Shown here: one piece after another, positions 45,034 to 57,275 of the stretch
Numbering within the stretch: position 1 is the first letter of the stretch
Layout of the letters: every line of letters begins with the position of its first letter
From: Tachypleus tridentatus
Lineage: Eukaryota; Arthropoda; Merostomata; Xiphosura; Limulidae
Length of the DNA stretch: 64,000 bases
Assembly: GCF_004210375.1 (NCBI RefSeq)
Contig: NC_134830.1
Span: forward strand, 8,742,001 to 8,806,000
Direction of reading: 5' to 3'
Program-made: the position numbers and the translations under genes
Notes under the pieces: model-generated
What the model was told of the DNA's origin: nothing
The model's database searches: none
Seen by the model: only the letters and a program-made list of their open reading frames with translations

Positions 45034-46667
45034 TTAGATATAACTTCCTTAATATTGCATTCTCTTTCCAAGCCAAAGCCCGATTGTGTAATATCTATCA
45101 CATGTTCATTGTGCTCCTTTCGATCTCCAGGTAGCAGCACGTGTATACTAAAATTCCCGACAAAATATGCGCCTTTAACAAACAAGTTATTGATAGATAA
45201 ACAGTATTTGCTAAAAAAAAATGTAGTCGGATCAGCTGTCAGACGATAAAAATGACCAAGTTTCTAAACTCAGTTAACATCCGGGTATCTTGCATAATAT
45301 TATAACACATATACACATATCTCTCGAGTGTGGTTTCACAAGTAACGTAAACGACCATTCATATTTACCATTAAATTATACGTGGAATTGCACAACATAA
45401 ACACTATTATTAAGAATGGTTTATATTAGTATATTTTATAACTAAGTATTAATATTAATACTAATCTCTTTAATTGATTTTCTTTGGATTTTCAAGATGA
45501 TACAAAAATAAAAATGTGAAATTATTGTGAGTGTTTAGTTTTTCTAACATTTGAATTTATAAAACTTCTATAAGAGCAAAGTGACAAGGTAACACATTGA
45601 AGTTGCATTCTTCTGGAAATAACGATTATATTGTTCTTTCTTATATTCTTGTGTATAAAACTTTGAACACTTTATCTGTGATGTTCTCGTGTTCACCGAA
45701 TAACGTGTGCAACTTACAAGTGGATTCAACAGTCACTGATTAAAAAACAAACGAACCCTGAATTAGTCTGCCCTTGAGTGAGTTTGAATTACAAGGAAGA
45801 GACTGAATACAAGTTTCCAACCTTTATTTACGAAACTTCGGTTTTAAGCTGAAGTTCAAGACATCAAGTTCTGTCTAATGAAACATTGACTCGGACATCT
45901 GAACAAAAGTATACTTTAAATAACTTAAATAAACATATTATTAAACAAACAAAAATATGATGGTATATATAAACGCTTCTCCTCTCCAGGGTATGCGCCA
46001 TCTACGTTGTCACTCGCATTGTCAACAATTCTTAAGCCATCACCTGATTTCTCACTAGAAAATATCACTGTTGCTATCCGTAACATATTTCGTGTTTCAA
46101 CAGTATTTTCTAATGGAGAGCACAAATTGTGTTATTGGTAACTCACCCAGTTCAGTGAATAACTAAGGCGAGACAAATTTAGTGGTTCCCATGAACCAAT
46201 ATATCAGGAACTATATTCATAACTACAAAGTGTTGACAGTATTTTAGCTTGCGGTTAACAGAGTTAAGAAATTAACTCAATTTTTTTATTTGTTAACCAA
46301 AAAAAAATATAAAAACATGACAGATATTCATGAAAGCGAAGACGGAACATTTTCACTTGTGCTTTTGGTAGAAATGAGATATTAAATATGTTGACCATGG
46401 TGCACTAATATTAAGATATTTTTCTCTGAAGGCGTTAACATAGAAAACAAATGCATAAATATTGATATTATGAAGATGAGATACATTTTAATCACTGCTC
46501 TGTAAACGCTGTTCTCATATTATATTTAATGCATTATTCCGGAAACCGGTGATTTAGAGTTAGTTTGATAAATCTCGTTGAATGAAACTCAACACAGCTT
46601 CTAAAATGAAAAACAAAAAACACCTGATATTAAAGAAAATACGATGAGATAGAAACCATATAACTCT
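45034..46667. other. TSSK 3' flank and intergenic DNA
   Basis: The terminal UTR should start here. An AATAAA occurs near 45507 within ACAAAAATAAAAATG, but no clear cleavage site can be chosen. No other gene seen. Confidence 0.5.
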
Positions 46668-46740
46668 AGCGCTTTTGAAAGATGGACCTTCCTTCTTCAG
46701 TTTGCCCCTGAAGAAGAAATACCCACCTTTCGAAAGCGCT
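46668..46740. repeat. Long hairpin, 33-nt arms, 7-nt loop
   Basis: AGCGCTTTTGAAAGATGGAC (46668 on) and its partner ending CCACCTTTCGAAAGCGCT (to 46740) form an imperfect inverted repeat around TTTGCCC. The centre is CTTCTTCAG...CTGAAGAAG. Such CTGAAGAAG and TTCGAAAGCGCT sequences are common in 3' regions of Penelope-like elements, which may be its source. Confidence 0.8.
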
Positions 46741-47628
46741 CGGGTAATGGGGTTTGTATTTCATTTTTATCAATACTTCTTGGACCTACGTGTTTTTATA
46801 ACATCATGCAAGAAAATATGATGAAAGGTATTGTTGATTACATTGTGACTGTACCATACTGGACATTTTATCATCCTTCTTATATTTATTCCTCATAATA
46901 GAAATATAATTTTTAGTTTTAGAATCCCTAGAGGCACCATCTTGTTATGCATCTGCTTCAACATTAGACTTTCATTCTTTACTGTAATATTAGTTGCACA
47001 TAATATTGAAACTAATGGTTTCTTATATGTGATTCCAGTCTATCTCTTTGAAGATAATGGTACTATGTGCTCATTTTTTTGTTTGTTTCGGTGTAAGGTA
47101 ACCAACTGACGAATCTCCGATTCGAGTGACATGTCAAACCAATTAGGATATATTCGAATAAGTTCATTTCTCATCCAGCATGAACCCACTTAATCGCAAG
47201 TCTTAAACCATCACCTTCACAACCACATCTAGAACATTTCAAGCATATTTCATTGTTACAATCATTTTACTTGACACTTGCATGCTAGCTTCTCCCTGTT
47301 GGCTCGCGCGGTCTCGAGTCAGGTGACGGGTCCGGCTCGGAGACCTAGACCTCCAAAATAGTGTCAAATGTTTTCTTTTGTCTAACCAAGATAACCCAGA
47401 TCTCTCAGGAACAGCGTTGTTTTTTGTTTTTTTTATTCACATCATGAAGCGGGTTAACTCGTGTGGCAGATGTTAATGTACTTTAGATGAGATTTTTTAA
47501 CATGCATCTGTATCTTAATCATTCGAAATCTGGTTGGCACTCTTTAAAACGTATTGTCTAGGTACAGGTTCATAAATTGGATTACCAAACATTCTCTAAT
47601 ATGCCTTTGAATTCAACAAACAAGTAAA
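46741..47628. other. Intergenic DNA, nothing supported
   Basis: AT-rich. A GC-rich patch near 47297-47345 (TTGGCTCGCGCGGTCTCGAG) stands out but has no recognisable tRNA fold or exon. Confidence 0.45.
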
Positions 47629-47651
47629 TGGCCAGGTGGGTTAAGGTGTCA

Positions 47652-47937
47652 GGCCCAACATGGCCAGGTGGGTTAAGGCGTTCGACTCGTAATCTGAGGG
47701 TCGCGAGTTCGAATTCCCGTCGCACCAAACATGCTCGCCCTTTTAGCCGTGGGAGCGTTATAATGTGACGGTCAATCCCACTCTTCGTTGGTAAAAGAGT
47801 AGCCCAAGAGTTGGCGGTGAATGGTGATGACTAGCTGCCTTCCCTCTAATCTTACACTGCTAAATTAGGGACAGCTAGCGCAGATAGCCCTTGAGTAGTT
47901 TTGCGCGAAATTCAAAACACACAAACAGTTTGTGAAG
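47652..47937 (+). mobile_element. SINE family A, full length, with extra partial head
   Basis: The copy begins GGCCCAACATGGCCAGGTGG. Directly upstream (47629-47650), ATGGCCAGGTGGGTTAAGG is a second copy of the A-box region, a small head duplication. Confidence 0.92.
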
Positions 47938-48333
47938 TGTTTTTAATTTACAACAAATACGCCAATCCGAAAAACTGCTTTCATCTAATTACCACATTAG
48001 TAGGTAATATTTACCTCTCTAAAGTTAGTCGCCATTTTTTAGAAGCAATCGTCATAAATAGGACCAAGGACAGGGTCTGAATATATCTTCGAAGGTTAGT
48101 ATAAATGTACAAGTAGACCAGTCTTTCTTCGAAAGAAAGAAAAAGTCACGTGTGACAAGGTACTCTCTAAATAACTCGGTATTCCCATGAATCACAGCTA
48201 ATGTTCAACACAGCCTACAAGTTACGGCATTGCACACCGAGATAGATGTTGTAAAATTGGTTACGAGCGCTTGTCCTTTTCATCCCGCATAGCAAATTTA
48301 AAAAATATATAAAATAAACATTTCGAGGACTAA

Positions 48334-48613
48334 GTTGTTTGTTTTTTTTGTTTAATTTCGCGCAAAGCTACACGAGGGCTATCTGCGCTAGCCGTCCCTA
48401 ATTTAGCAGTATAAGATTAAAGGGAAGGCAGTTAGTGATCACCACCCACCGCCAACTCTTGGGCTACTCTTTTACCAACGAAGAGTGGGACTGACCGTCA
48501 CATTATAATGTCCCCATGGCTGAAAGGGCGAGCATGTTTGGTGCGACGGGGATTCGAACCTGTAGTCCTCAGATTACGAGTCGAACGCTTTAACCCACCT
48601 GGCAATGCCGGAC
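48334..48613 (-). mobile_element. SINE family A, full length, inverted
   Basis: TTTAATTTCGCGCAAAGCTA to CACCTGGCAATGCCGGACC. CGAGGACTA upstream and CGAGGATTA downstream look like a target duplication with one change. Confidence 0.92.
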
Positions 48614-48980
48614 CCCCGAGGATTAGCTCGTGTAAAAATAAAATATAAAATATAATCTTTGAAAAAGATGCATATGATTTTATAATTTTTAATTATAATT
48701 TTAAAATTAGTAATTATAAGTTTATATTTTTTGTGATAGCAAACATTCAGTTTTTGCAAATATTTTTAAGTAAGGATTGTTTTACATGCTTTACGTTCTT
48801 ATGGGCCAAGGTAACCATGATGCAAACGTGGAATCCAGCCAAGGACCAAGAAAACAAAGCAGAATTAAACACGTTAAGTGGTGGCTTAAAGTATTCTGGT
48901 AATTATGATAACAAAAATATAACTAAAAATAGGTTGTAAAAACAAAAGCAGCAGAAAATAATCTTAAGTTTTTTGACGTC

Positions 48981-49175
48981 GTTGAATTTCACGCAAAGTT
49001 ACTCAAGAGGTATCTGCGCTAGTCAACACCATCCATAACCAATTCTTGTGCTACTCTTTACTAAAGAAAAATGGGATTGACCGAACATCAAAACGTTTCA
49101 ACAGCCGAAAATGCTGACGTATTGGGTGAGGAGCCTCGAAAGCTTGTTGCAAGTTTGTGCTCTACCCACTAGGCC
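48981..49175 (-). mobile_element. SINE family A, old and internally deleted
   Basis: GTTGAATTTCACGCAAAGTT, then CCAATTCTTGTGCTACTCTT, and a head region ending CTACCCACTAGGCC. It is the most diverged long copy in the window. Confidence 0.65.
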
Positions 49176-49606
49176 AAAAAAAATTTAAGATGAAATCGTG
49201 AATACATTCTAATAAGTGTTAAAAATGAACGTCTTTGAGTGAGTTTATTTACGTCATTGAATGATTTTATTTCATTAGAGAGCTTTATTTAACTAGGCCT
49301 ACTTTTTTTACCTTCGGTTTATCAGATCACACAGCAATATCTCTGATGTTTTATATTCAAAATAAATCAGAATTGATATTAAAAAAGAAGCTATAAAGAT
49401 TGTACTTATTCAGAGCAAGGCTTTATTCGATGATAAATATTTTTATTATTATTTTACTTGCTCAATCGATAACTATTTAACCCTACTTTTAATAACAACA
49501 TATTTTCATTTTTATATTGCGTTCTTTCCCACTTTTTATTTTTTTAATTCTTGCAAAAAATTCATTTGCATTTTATATTCTAAAAATACTGATTTTCTTT
49601 TAGATA

Positions 49607-49885
49607 GGCCTGGCATGGCCAGGTGGTTGAGGCGCTCGACTCGTAATCTGAGCGTCGCGGGTTCGAATCCCCGTCGCATAAAGCATGCTCGCCCCTTCAG
49701 CTGTAGGCGCGTTAAAATGTGACGGTAAATTCCACTATTCGTTGATAAAAGAGTAGCCCAAGAGTTGGCGGCGGGTGGTGCTGACTAGCTGTCTTCCCTC
49801 TAGTCTTACACTGCTAAATTTGGGACGGCTAGCACAGGTAGCCCTTGTGTAGCTTTGCGCGAATTTCAAAACAAACAAACAAAAC
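49607..49885 (+). mobile_element. SINE family A, full length
   Basis: GGCCTGGCATGGCCAGGTGG to GCGCGAATTTCAAAACAAAC. The B box is GGGTTCGAATCCCC, nearly identical to a tRNA gene. Confidence 0.93.
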
Positions 49886-49979
49886 CATCCTAACCAACTT
49901 CAGAAAATAGTTGTGATTAATGATAAGTGTACTAGGGATTGCGTAATATCACATGAAAAATATCTCTACAGCATCACAG

Positions 49980-50645
49980 ATATGTATCTCGTCGAACATT
50001 TAGGACAGTGATGTGTTGCACACAAAGGCCTTGACAACTACGTCACAGAACTGTCACCAGAAGTGTCATCCAACATTTAGGACACTGATATCAAGAACAC
50101 ATACAAAGCCCTTGACAAGTACGTCACAGAAAAGTCACCAGTAGTGTCATCCAGCATTTAGGACAGTGATGTGTTGAACAAATACAAGGTACTTGACAAC
50201 TGTGTTGCGTGACAGTCACCAGTAGTGTCACCCAACATTTAGAACAATGATTGTTGAATACATACAACTGTGTTACATGACAGTCACCAGTAGTGTCACT
50301 CAGCATCTAGGACAGTGATTGTTGAACACGTACAAAGTGCGTGACAACTATGTTGCATGACAGTCACCAGTAGTGTCACCCAACATTTAGAACAGTGATT
50401 TTGGAATACATACAACTGTATTACATGACAGTCACCAGTAGTGTCACTCAGCATCTAGGACAGTGATTGTTGAACACGTACAAAGTGCTTGACAACTATG
50501 TTGCATGACACTCACCAGTAGTGTCACCCAACATTTAGAACAGTGATTGTTGAATGCATACAACTGTATTACATGACAGTCACCAGTAGTGTCACCCAAT
50601 ATCTAGGACAGTGATTGTTGAACACGTACAAAGTACTTAACAACT
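49980..50645. repeat. Minisatellite with alternating 80- and 69-bp units
   Basis: CAGTCACCAGTAGTGTCA recurs at about 50052, 50132, 50213, 50281, 50360, 50429, 50509 and 50578. The steps are about 80, 81, 68, 79, 69, 80 and 69 bp, so the later part is a dimeric unit of about 149 bp. The short unit lacks the CACGTACAAAGTGCTTGACA segment. Confidence 0.9.
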
Positions 50646-51929
50646 GTGTTACTGGACGTTCGCCAATAGAGTCGTCTGACGGCTAGAAAGAACATTAATA
50701 TGTTAAACAACATTAAAAGCACTTGAGAAATGTAGTAGAGGACGGTTGCCAATAGAAAGTTAAGAGCCTTATTACAATAGAATTGCAGCGAAATTTTGAT
50801 CTAACTGTTATTGGTTTGTTTGTAAGTAAGTTATTCGAAAGTATAAAAAAAGCCAATTTTTGAATGTATGAACAGTAAAAATAACCATTCAAACAGACTT
50901 CAGTCCATTAGTTTTGTTATTCCGATGTTTCTAGTCACGTGTGTTGCTGCCAGTCAGTTAGCAAGCACTTTCAAGTGATTATAGAATTTTGACGTTTCGG
51001 GTCATAATAAGGTTGAAGTGTATGATAGAAAACAGCAACAAACCAAAGAGGAGTTTAATCTTATCTTCATAATATTCGGGTTTTGTTTTAAAAACATGTT
51101 TTAATTTAAAGAGGCCAATGTTCACTAAAGAATTCAACACGTTTCTGCCAACATGGCCATTTCCGACTCCAGAAAAACCGTGGGAAAAAAAGCAAAATTA
51201 AAAAATCTATATAATTGCTTGGAATCTTTATAAAAAAGTATATTTTTGCCAACTCCTATGTAGATTGACCCAAATACAGCGGAGTGATTGTCAAAAACCC
51301 TAAAATTATATTTTTGTGACATCTTCATTTAACTCCCATAATTACTAACAATGGCCAATTTCTGTTTTTTAATGCGCGAGACCTGTATTAAAATATCTTT
51401 GTACCAAATACCATATAAACCGGTCAGTATATAGCTAAGTAATTGACTCAAACCCCTAACAGTATGCTTTTTGTGTGTGTGTGAGCTCCGACCTCTCTAC
51501 TTAAAAACACTTAAAATTGGCCAATCTAAAAATTGTGTGCATGTGTCCGTCTTCATGTGTAGGGCGCATGTAAATTGATCGCTATAAATATAACCGCACA
51601 GAGGCCCAAAATAAGCATTTTGTGATTTTTTGACATTTGACCCCATAAAATCCTTAAATGACAAACTGAATAACAATTTAAAAAATGAAACGTATTTCGA
51701 CATATTTGACCACAGTAAGTTTCAAGTGAGTCTGTACAGAAGTGAAGGAATAGTGGTCGATTAAAATATGTTTGGAATAATAATAAGAAATAATATAAAA
51801 ACAGTTTGTCTCTGTGCAGGGACACAGTTATTAACCTCAAGCTATTGAATAAGAGTTGTTATGTTTAAATAAACAGTTATATATTTGCTTGAAGGGCAAA
51901 TAAATGACTCACTTCAATTAAGTTGGTTC
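50646..51929. other. Intergenic DNA, nothing supported
   Basis: Several - strand open frames of 60-95 codons overlap around 51134-51840, but none shows a known domain. TGGCCAATTT-like phrases recur irregularly. Confidence 0.45.
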
Positions 51930-52001
51930 GTTTATTTTTTGAATTTCGTGCAAAGCTACACGAGGGCTGTCTGCGATAGCCTTACCTAATTTAGTAGTGT
52001 A
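51930..52001 (-). mobile_element. SINE family A, 3' end fragment
   Basis: GAATTTCGTGCAAAGCTACA to AATTTAGTAGTGT, stopping where the next copy begins. Confidence 0.82.
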
Positions 52002-52265
52002 TTGTTTTAGTTTGTTTTGAATTTTTCGCAAAGCTTCACGAGGGCTACATGTGCTAGCCGTCCCTAATTTTGCAGTGGAAGGCAGCTAGTCATCACCACC
52101 CACTGCCAACTCTTGGGCTACGCCTTTACCAACGAATAGTAGGATTGAGCGTCACTCTATATCGCCCCCACGGCTGAAAGGGCGAATACGTTTGGTGTGA
52201 CGGGGGTTGGAACCCGCTACTCTCAGATTATGAGTCAAGCGCCTTAACCACCTGGCCATGCCGGG
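52002..52265 (-). mobile_element. SINE family A, near full length, inverted
   Basis: GAATTTTTCGCAAAGCTTCA to CACCTGGCCATGCCGGGA, lacking a dozen bases of the TCTTACACT segment. It probably inserted into or beside the fragment at 51930-52001. Confidence 0.9.
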
Positions 52266-52662
52266 ATTTTAATTAAATACAGTCTTAAATAATATATTGC
52301 AGGCAAATCTGCGAATAAAACAGCCAAATGTGTAATTAAAAACCACAAGTAAAATGTTATTGATAATATACATATATAATAGGTGCGTATTGACTCTTTG
52401 AAGCTTCAACGTTGTTCTGAGTTTTAAAATAATAGTGATTAAGGTGTTTATTGTATTGGACAATACTGAATGTTCACCCACACAAAAATGAAAAAATATT
52501 ATTGTTCAAAACGTTTAATATAGGGGTTGAATACTTAAAACGATTTTGGTATATCACCATGTCGTTACAGTTCATGTCTTCGCGTACAATCATGCTCTGT
52601 CGAAAACCATGAATCTTTGTAATACTTCTGCAGTATAGTTTCCATTGCAAAGGTCTCCGTCA

Positions 52663-53121
52663 TCAAGTTATTACATCACACCCATCTTTCATGAAAATTT
52701 CCCATAAATTACCAACTGTGTGAAGATGGCGGTTTCCCAGTGACTGTTTCAACAGTCTCATGGCACAGAAATCCATAGGCACTGCGTCCATAATAGCATG
52801 AATGTCAGTTTCTTTCTTCAGTTGCAACGGTTGCATAGATTTGATATGAAAGCAACTTGTGTCACTTTTTCTAAGATTATGCCTAAGACACGCGGGTGAC
52901 TTTAGGCAATACCCAGTGTGTTCGTGGATTCTCACCTTTATAAGATGGCACACTGTCCTTACCGTGTACCGTTGGATTACGACTTGTTGCAAGTTTCTTT
53001 CTGGACGGCTCTGTAGTTCCAAGTTCATCCTTATATGGTTTTGATTTAGTTTTAAAAAATCGATTGCTAGTTTTCTCCCACTGTTTGACCTATATCTTAC
53101 CGAAGTTGTCAATACTCCCAA
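52663..53121 (-). CDS. Unassigned 152-codon open frame
   Basis: This is one of the longest frames outside tandem repeats. It starts MGVLTTSVRYRSNSGRKLAI and ends VGNLWEIFMKDGCDVIT. It is basic in the middle, has six Cys but no spacing I can assign, and no signal peptide or membrane segment. I recognise no domain. A partial family B SINE lies just upstream of its start and a hAT-like fragment lies 1.2 kb away, so a transposon origin is possible, as is chance. Confidence 0.25.
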   Translation of the reverse strand: MGVLTTSVRYRSNSGRKLAIDFLKLNQNHIRMNLELQSRPERNLQQVVIQRYTVRTVCHLIKVRIHEHTGYCLKSPACLRHNLRKSDTSCFHIKSMQPLQLKKETDIHAIMDAVPMDFCAMRLLKQSLGNRHLHTVGNLWEIFMKDGCDVIT

Positions 53122-53133
53122 CTAAATAAGTTT

Positions 53134-53175
53134 CCTGGTGGGGCAGCAGTAAGTCTACAGACTTACAACCTGAAA
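53134..53175 (+). mobile_element. SINE family B head fragment
   Basis: CCTGGTGGGGCAGCAGTAAG then TCTACAGACTTACAACCTGA. The B box and tail are missing. Confidence 0.6.
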
Positions 53176-54377
53176 TACATCCCCCCTTCACTTTAGGTGG
53201 GGGTATGGTGCATACAATTATCCCCCCTACAGTTTGGTCTGTTGAATTGTTTTATTGCATCACAGGCCTACAAATTGTGTGTTTTTCTTGTGATTCTCGT
53301 GTTCTTACCAATCGAATTACATAATTAGGCCTAGATGTAGGCTTTTTTAGTAGCCGAAATGTACATCTTTAATATAGGCGTGCTTCTAAGCTTTTCGATC
53401 TAGTTCGTAAGTATCAGTCAGTAGGCCTAAGTATACATGCAAGGTTTGTAAGCACTATCACAGAATCTACCTACGTCTTGTATGTAGTGTAACATTAAGT
53501 AAAAATTTCATCACAGCAGATTGAAAAGTGCATGAAATTCGAAAATATTACTCCCAAGCGTAAACTCCTGTGATCTAGACCTGGCAGGCTATTTGTAGCT
53601 TGTAGCTGCATCAATCTTATGTGTATATTGTGCGGTTTTCCTACGCCATTTGTTCTTATGCATGTCTAGCCGGTTTTATTGTGGAACGCCTTACTCTCCT
53701 TAGCTGCCGAAGCTGCTGACCATATTGTACGTTTAGTGTACAGTTAACGATAGGTTCGGGCCGCTCGGATCCAGACGCGCCCTACATCACCCCCCTCCGC
53801 TCCCTTTAGTCTGAGCCTCGATTTTACAACAGAGCTCATTAGATCTGTGTTTGTGGTCCTCATTAATCCATGAAATTTCAGATTATCACAGCCCTCTAAT
53901 AAAATGCTGGTGCTTTATGGTAAAAGAACAATATATTATCTTATCATAGATAGTAAAAATATTGTATTTTCTTGTCTAATTAGAACACAAAAGGAGCGAT
54001 TTCAACGACCTGAAGCCTCTACTCTAATTGTATTGGTAGTTTTTGTTTAGGTTTTTATTTAATAGACGTGCTTATGGACATTATATCACAACGTGTTTGA
54101 TTAGCTGTAACAGTAATATAATATATTTGTGATTCTTTAAGTATTTTCGAGAAACTTGCAATTACTTGTGTTGTAACTAGCACACATTATTGTCCCAGCG
54201 ATGCCCAGGCGGTCAGTCGGCTCGGTAGTCACTGTGAGGTTCGCGCGTTCGACTTAAATACATTGTACAGTTCAGTCCTACATCCATTCTGTTATATCTT
54301 CGTTCGTTGTACGTTAGAGTTTTTCAATAAAGACTGTATTTTAGCCTGTTGAGTCATCTGGGAAACAATTTTCAATT

Positions 54378-55260
54378 ATGACAAGCAAGCGTCTAAAACT
54401 TTCCAATATTAGACAGTTCTACAAGCCAGTTACTGGTACTACAAGTGACAATGTAGACGTAGATAATCCAACAACATCAAGCAAAGGAATAGAAACTTGT
54501 TATACAGAGGAAATACCATGTTCATCAGAGGACGAGTCTGAAAATACTTGTGCAACTATTGCACATCATGAACCACCAGATAGTTGTGAAACAAGTTTGT
54601 GCAGTAATGAAAAATCTGACATTCCACGGATACAGTGTGGAAAGCCATATCATCCAGATGCACAACTAATACCATGACAGAAAGCAAAATCTCAAAATAT
54701 CAACTTCCTGGGCAAGTGGTTTGATGAGTTCCCATGGCTGCACTTCGACAATTAGACTCAAAAAGTCATATGTTTTCATTGTGCCAAGGCGGAAAATAGA
54801 GGCCTTTTTACAGGGAAATTGGAGAGGCCAGTGGAGTATACCTTCATATCTACCGGTTTTAGCAACTGGAAAAAAGCAAAACAGAAATTCAACAAACACC
54901 AGTTCTCCTCTCAGCACAGATTCGCTATATCTCCAGAAGGTTCACTTGATGTAACTCCAGTGACTGTCCAGCTACATGATGGAAAAAAGAAGCAGCAGGA
55001 AGAATACAAAAGAAGTCTGCGCCAAAATATTCAGAAGTTTACGTTTCTTACTGCGTCAAGGTTTAGCATTACGTAGACATACTGATACGGAGGGGAACTT
55101 CCTGCAGTTAATGAAGCTCCTGGAAGAGGAAGATCCTCAGTATTTGATGGCTGAACATCTCCATTATTTCATTAAGAGCCTGGGGTGATGTGAATGTGGT
55201 TTTCTTTGACAAGTTTGCTTTAATGGTTGATGGCACTCAAGGTGTTACAAACAGCACCAC
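54378..55260 (+). pseudogene. hAT transposase (ZMYM1/TTF-zinc-finger type), N-terminal part, broken
   Basis: The frame from 54378 encodes a Ser/Thr/Glu-rich leader MTSKRLKLSNIRQFYKPVTG, then PYHPDAQLIP, the usual start of the TTF-type zinc finger in ZMYM1/hAT-like proteins. Further pieces in other frames are SSHGCTST, VEYTFISTGFSNWKKAKQKF (the FxxWKxAxxKFxxH motif), EEYKRSLRQNIQ, RFLLRQGLALRRHTDTEGNF (hAT/DUF4371) and FDKFALMVDGTQGVTNS (first acidic catalytic region). It ends abruptly before the DDE core, with several breaks. Full proteins are about 700-900 residues. Confidence 0.8.
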
Positions 55261-56469
55261 CAACAATAAAAAGCTACAACATATGGTATACTTTTCGTGT
55301 ACGTGACTGCATGTACGTATATTACATTTAGCGTTTATGCATCTAGGTGGATTAAATTTATCATACTAATAGATGTACCAGTGGGATTCGTAGTGAGAGG
55401 TTTATGAACGTTCCTTGTTTTTCTAAAATATGCAAGTGAAAATACAGATACTGAAAGTAGATCAAACAAAATTATTAATATCCACTGGAATTATTTAAAT
55501 ATTTTATTGTAAATATTAGTTGGTTAGTTTGTTGTTGTTGTTATCGAAAAGCTGTAAGTAAAATGTATTTTCAAAACATCTCGCCTGCATAGGTCTTTTT
55601 TTTCCTTTTTGAAAGTATGCGTACAAACAATGCGTGAAAAAGAAGTCCCTCAAATGACTGATGGAATTTGAAAACGAAATCCAATTGTAGTATTATCGTT
55701 TTACCAGTTATCAGGTTGCCTAATGTTTCTGTTTTTATCCTAAATAGAACAGTAATAGCTGAAAGTGCTCAGACTTATATATACCCTTGTAATGAACGAG
55801 GAAGCTTGGACAATTCCATCTCTACTCTTTGTGGCTACACCACACACACACATTGTGAATCGTTTTTAGTAGATTAAACAGTACTTGACAAATGCAAGTG
55901 CAAAAGGCTTTAAAGGAGTTAAGAGTACAAACAACACACATACAAGCTTCTCTCAAATTATAGCAGAATGTTTGCCACCTGCGGAAAGTTTGGAACATAC
56001 GCAACAGTCCTTCAAGCATGCAGGTGCACGTGCATATGATGTGTGTTTCCTCTGCATTATTATAACCTTCCGGATGTAGATAAAAATCAACCAAATATGA
56101 TTTCATTTTAAGCCTGCAGGTATCCTAAACTTACAGAAGAATGGCGTTCATTTTATGGATTATTTACTATAACGACTTGGAATATGTATTATGTGTACCA
56201 AAGTTATTCGACGCTTGACGTCCGTTAGAAACACTCACGATTACTTGGGTTTTCTATATATATATTATTTTGGTTGTACTATATATAATTTTAATTTTTA
56301 AAGTAAAAAAAAAAAAAAAAGAAGAGCATCCTTCGTTTCTTGGATGAAGTTTTAAAGCGTTTTCCAGACAGTAATAAACAATTAAAACTAACTTATAAAC
56401 TACAAATATCTGCCGAAATAAGGCCTTATTAGCGATAGGAATATATCTAATATCACAGTCAGTTTTGTA
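55261..56469. other. Intergenic DNA, nothing supported
   Basis: Short open frames on both strands around 55668-56106 overlap each other. A poly(A) run at about 56306-56321 could be an old retroelement tail. Confidence 0.4.
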
Positions 56470-56744
56470 TGTTTGTTTTTTAAATTTCGTACAAAGCTAT
56501 TCGAGGTCTATCTGCGCTAGCCGTCCCTAATTTAGCAGCGTAAGACTAGAGGGAAGGCAGCTAGTCATCACCACCCACCGCCAACTCATAGGCTACTCTT
56601 TTTGCCAACGAACAGTGGGATTGACCGTCACATTATGACGCCCCCACGGTTGAAAGGGCAAGCATGTTTGGTGCGACCGGGATTCGAACCCGTGACCCTC
56701 GGATTACGAGTCGAACGCCTTAACGCGCTTGGCCATGACGGGCC
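56470..56744 (-). mobile_element. SINE family A, full length, inverted
   Basis: TTTAAATTTCGTACAAAGCT to GCGCTTGGCCATGACGGGCC, including an intact B box (GATTCGAACCC on the + strand). Confidence 0.93.
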
Positions 56745-57180
56745 CACAGGTAAGTCTTATGTGTGAGGAATGTATATATATGTATGTGACACTAACATTA
56801 GAGGGAGCCACTCAAGCCCACAACGTCCTACATTTAAAATTATCATTCGAAAGATTTGTTTAAAGCTGCTCATTTCAACTATAAACGTAATAAAACCAGG
56901 TCCGGTGCTAAAGGGGTAAAACTCCTGAAATGTCGTTCTCTTCTCAAGCTAACTAACGACTTCCATCATCTAATTATATATTTATTTTAAAGTTATCTAA
57001 ATTATAAGATTCGTTTATTCTCCTTCAACTTTGGAAAAGTTGGAACCAGGATCTGAATTATGAAGCTTGGTTAAAAAACACCATTACTGTCAGAACGACC
57101 TCGGATTTCAGCAATGCATAAAATATTGGTAAAACAATAATAAAATCGATTTAAAAATTTGAGGCGATCAAGCCAAGAAA

Positions 57181-57255
57181 AAGTCCTTGTAGCGCAGTAG
57201 ATAGCGCATTGAACTTCTAATCTAAATATCCTTGGTTCGACCCTCGACAGGAATG
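57181..57255 (+). pseudogene. tRNA-Arg(TCT)-like sequence
   Basis: GTCCTTGTAGCGCAGTAGAT, AGCGCATTGAACTTCTAATC, then GGTTCGACCCTCGACAGGAA follow a tRNA-Arg(TCT) layout: GCGC D stem, CTTCTAA anticodon loop and a TTCGACC T loop. The T stem has two mismatches and the acceptor stem one, so it should not be functional. It sits 20 bp before a family A SINE, and one pair of direct repeats encloses both. Confidence 0.6.
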
Positions 57256-57275
57256 ATTGAGCAAGTATTATAAAG

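Noticed and set aside
49607-49690. Functional tRNA-Thr gene
   Set aside because: The tRNA-like head is continuous with the SINE body and tail. The acceptor stem does not pair and the same head occurs in about 15 copies.
54190-54255. tRNA-like stretch (CAGGCGGTCAGTCGGCTCGG)
   Set aside because: It has a B-box-like GCGTTCGAC but no consistent anticodon or acceptor stem.
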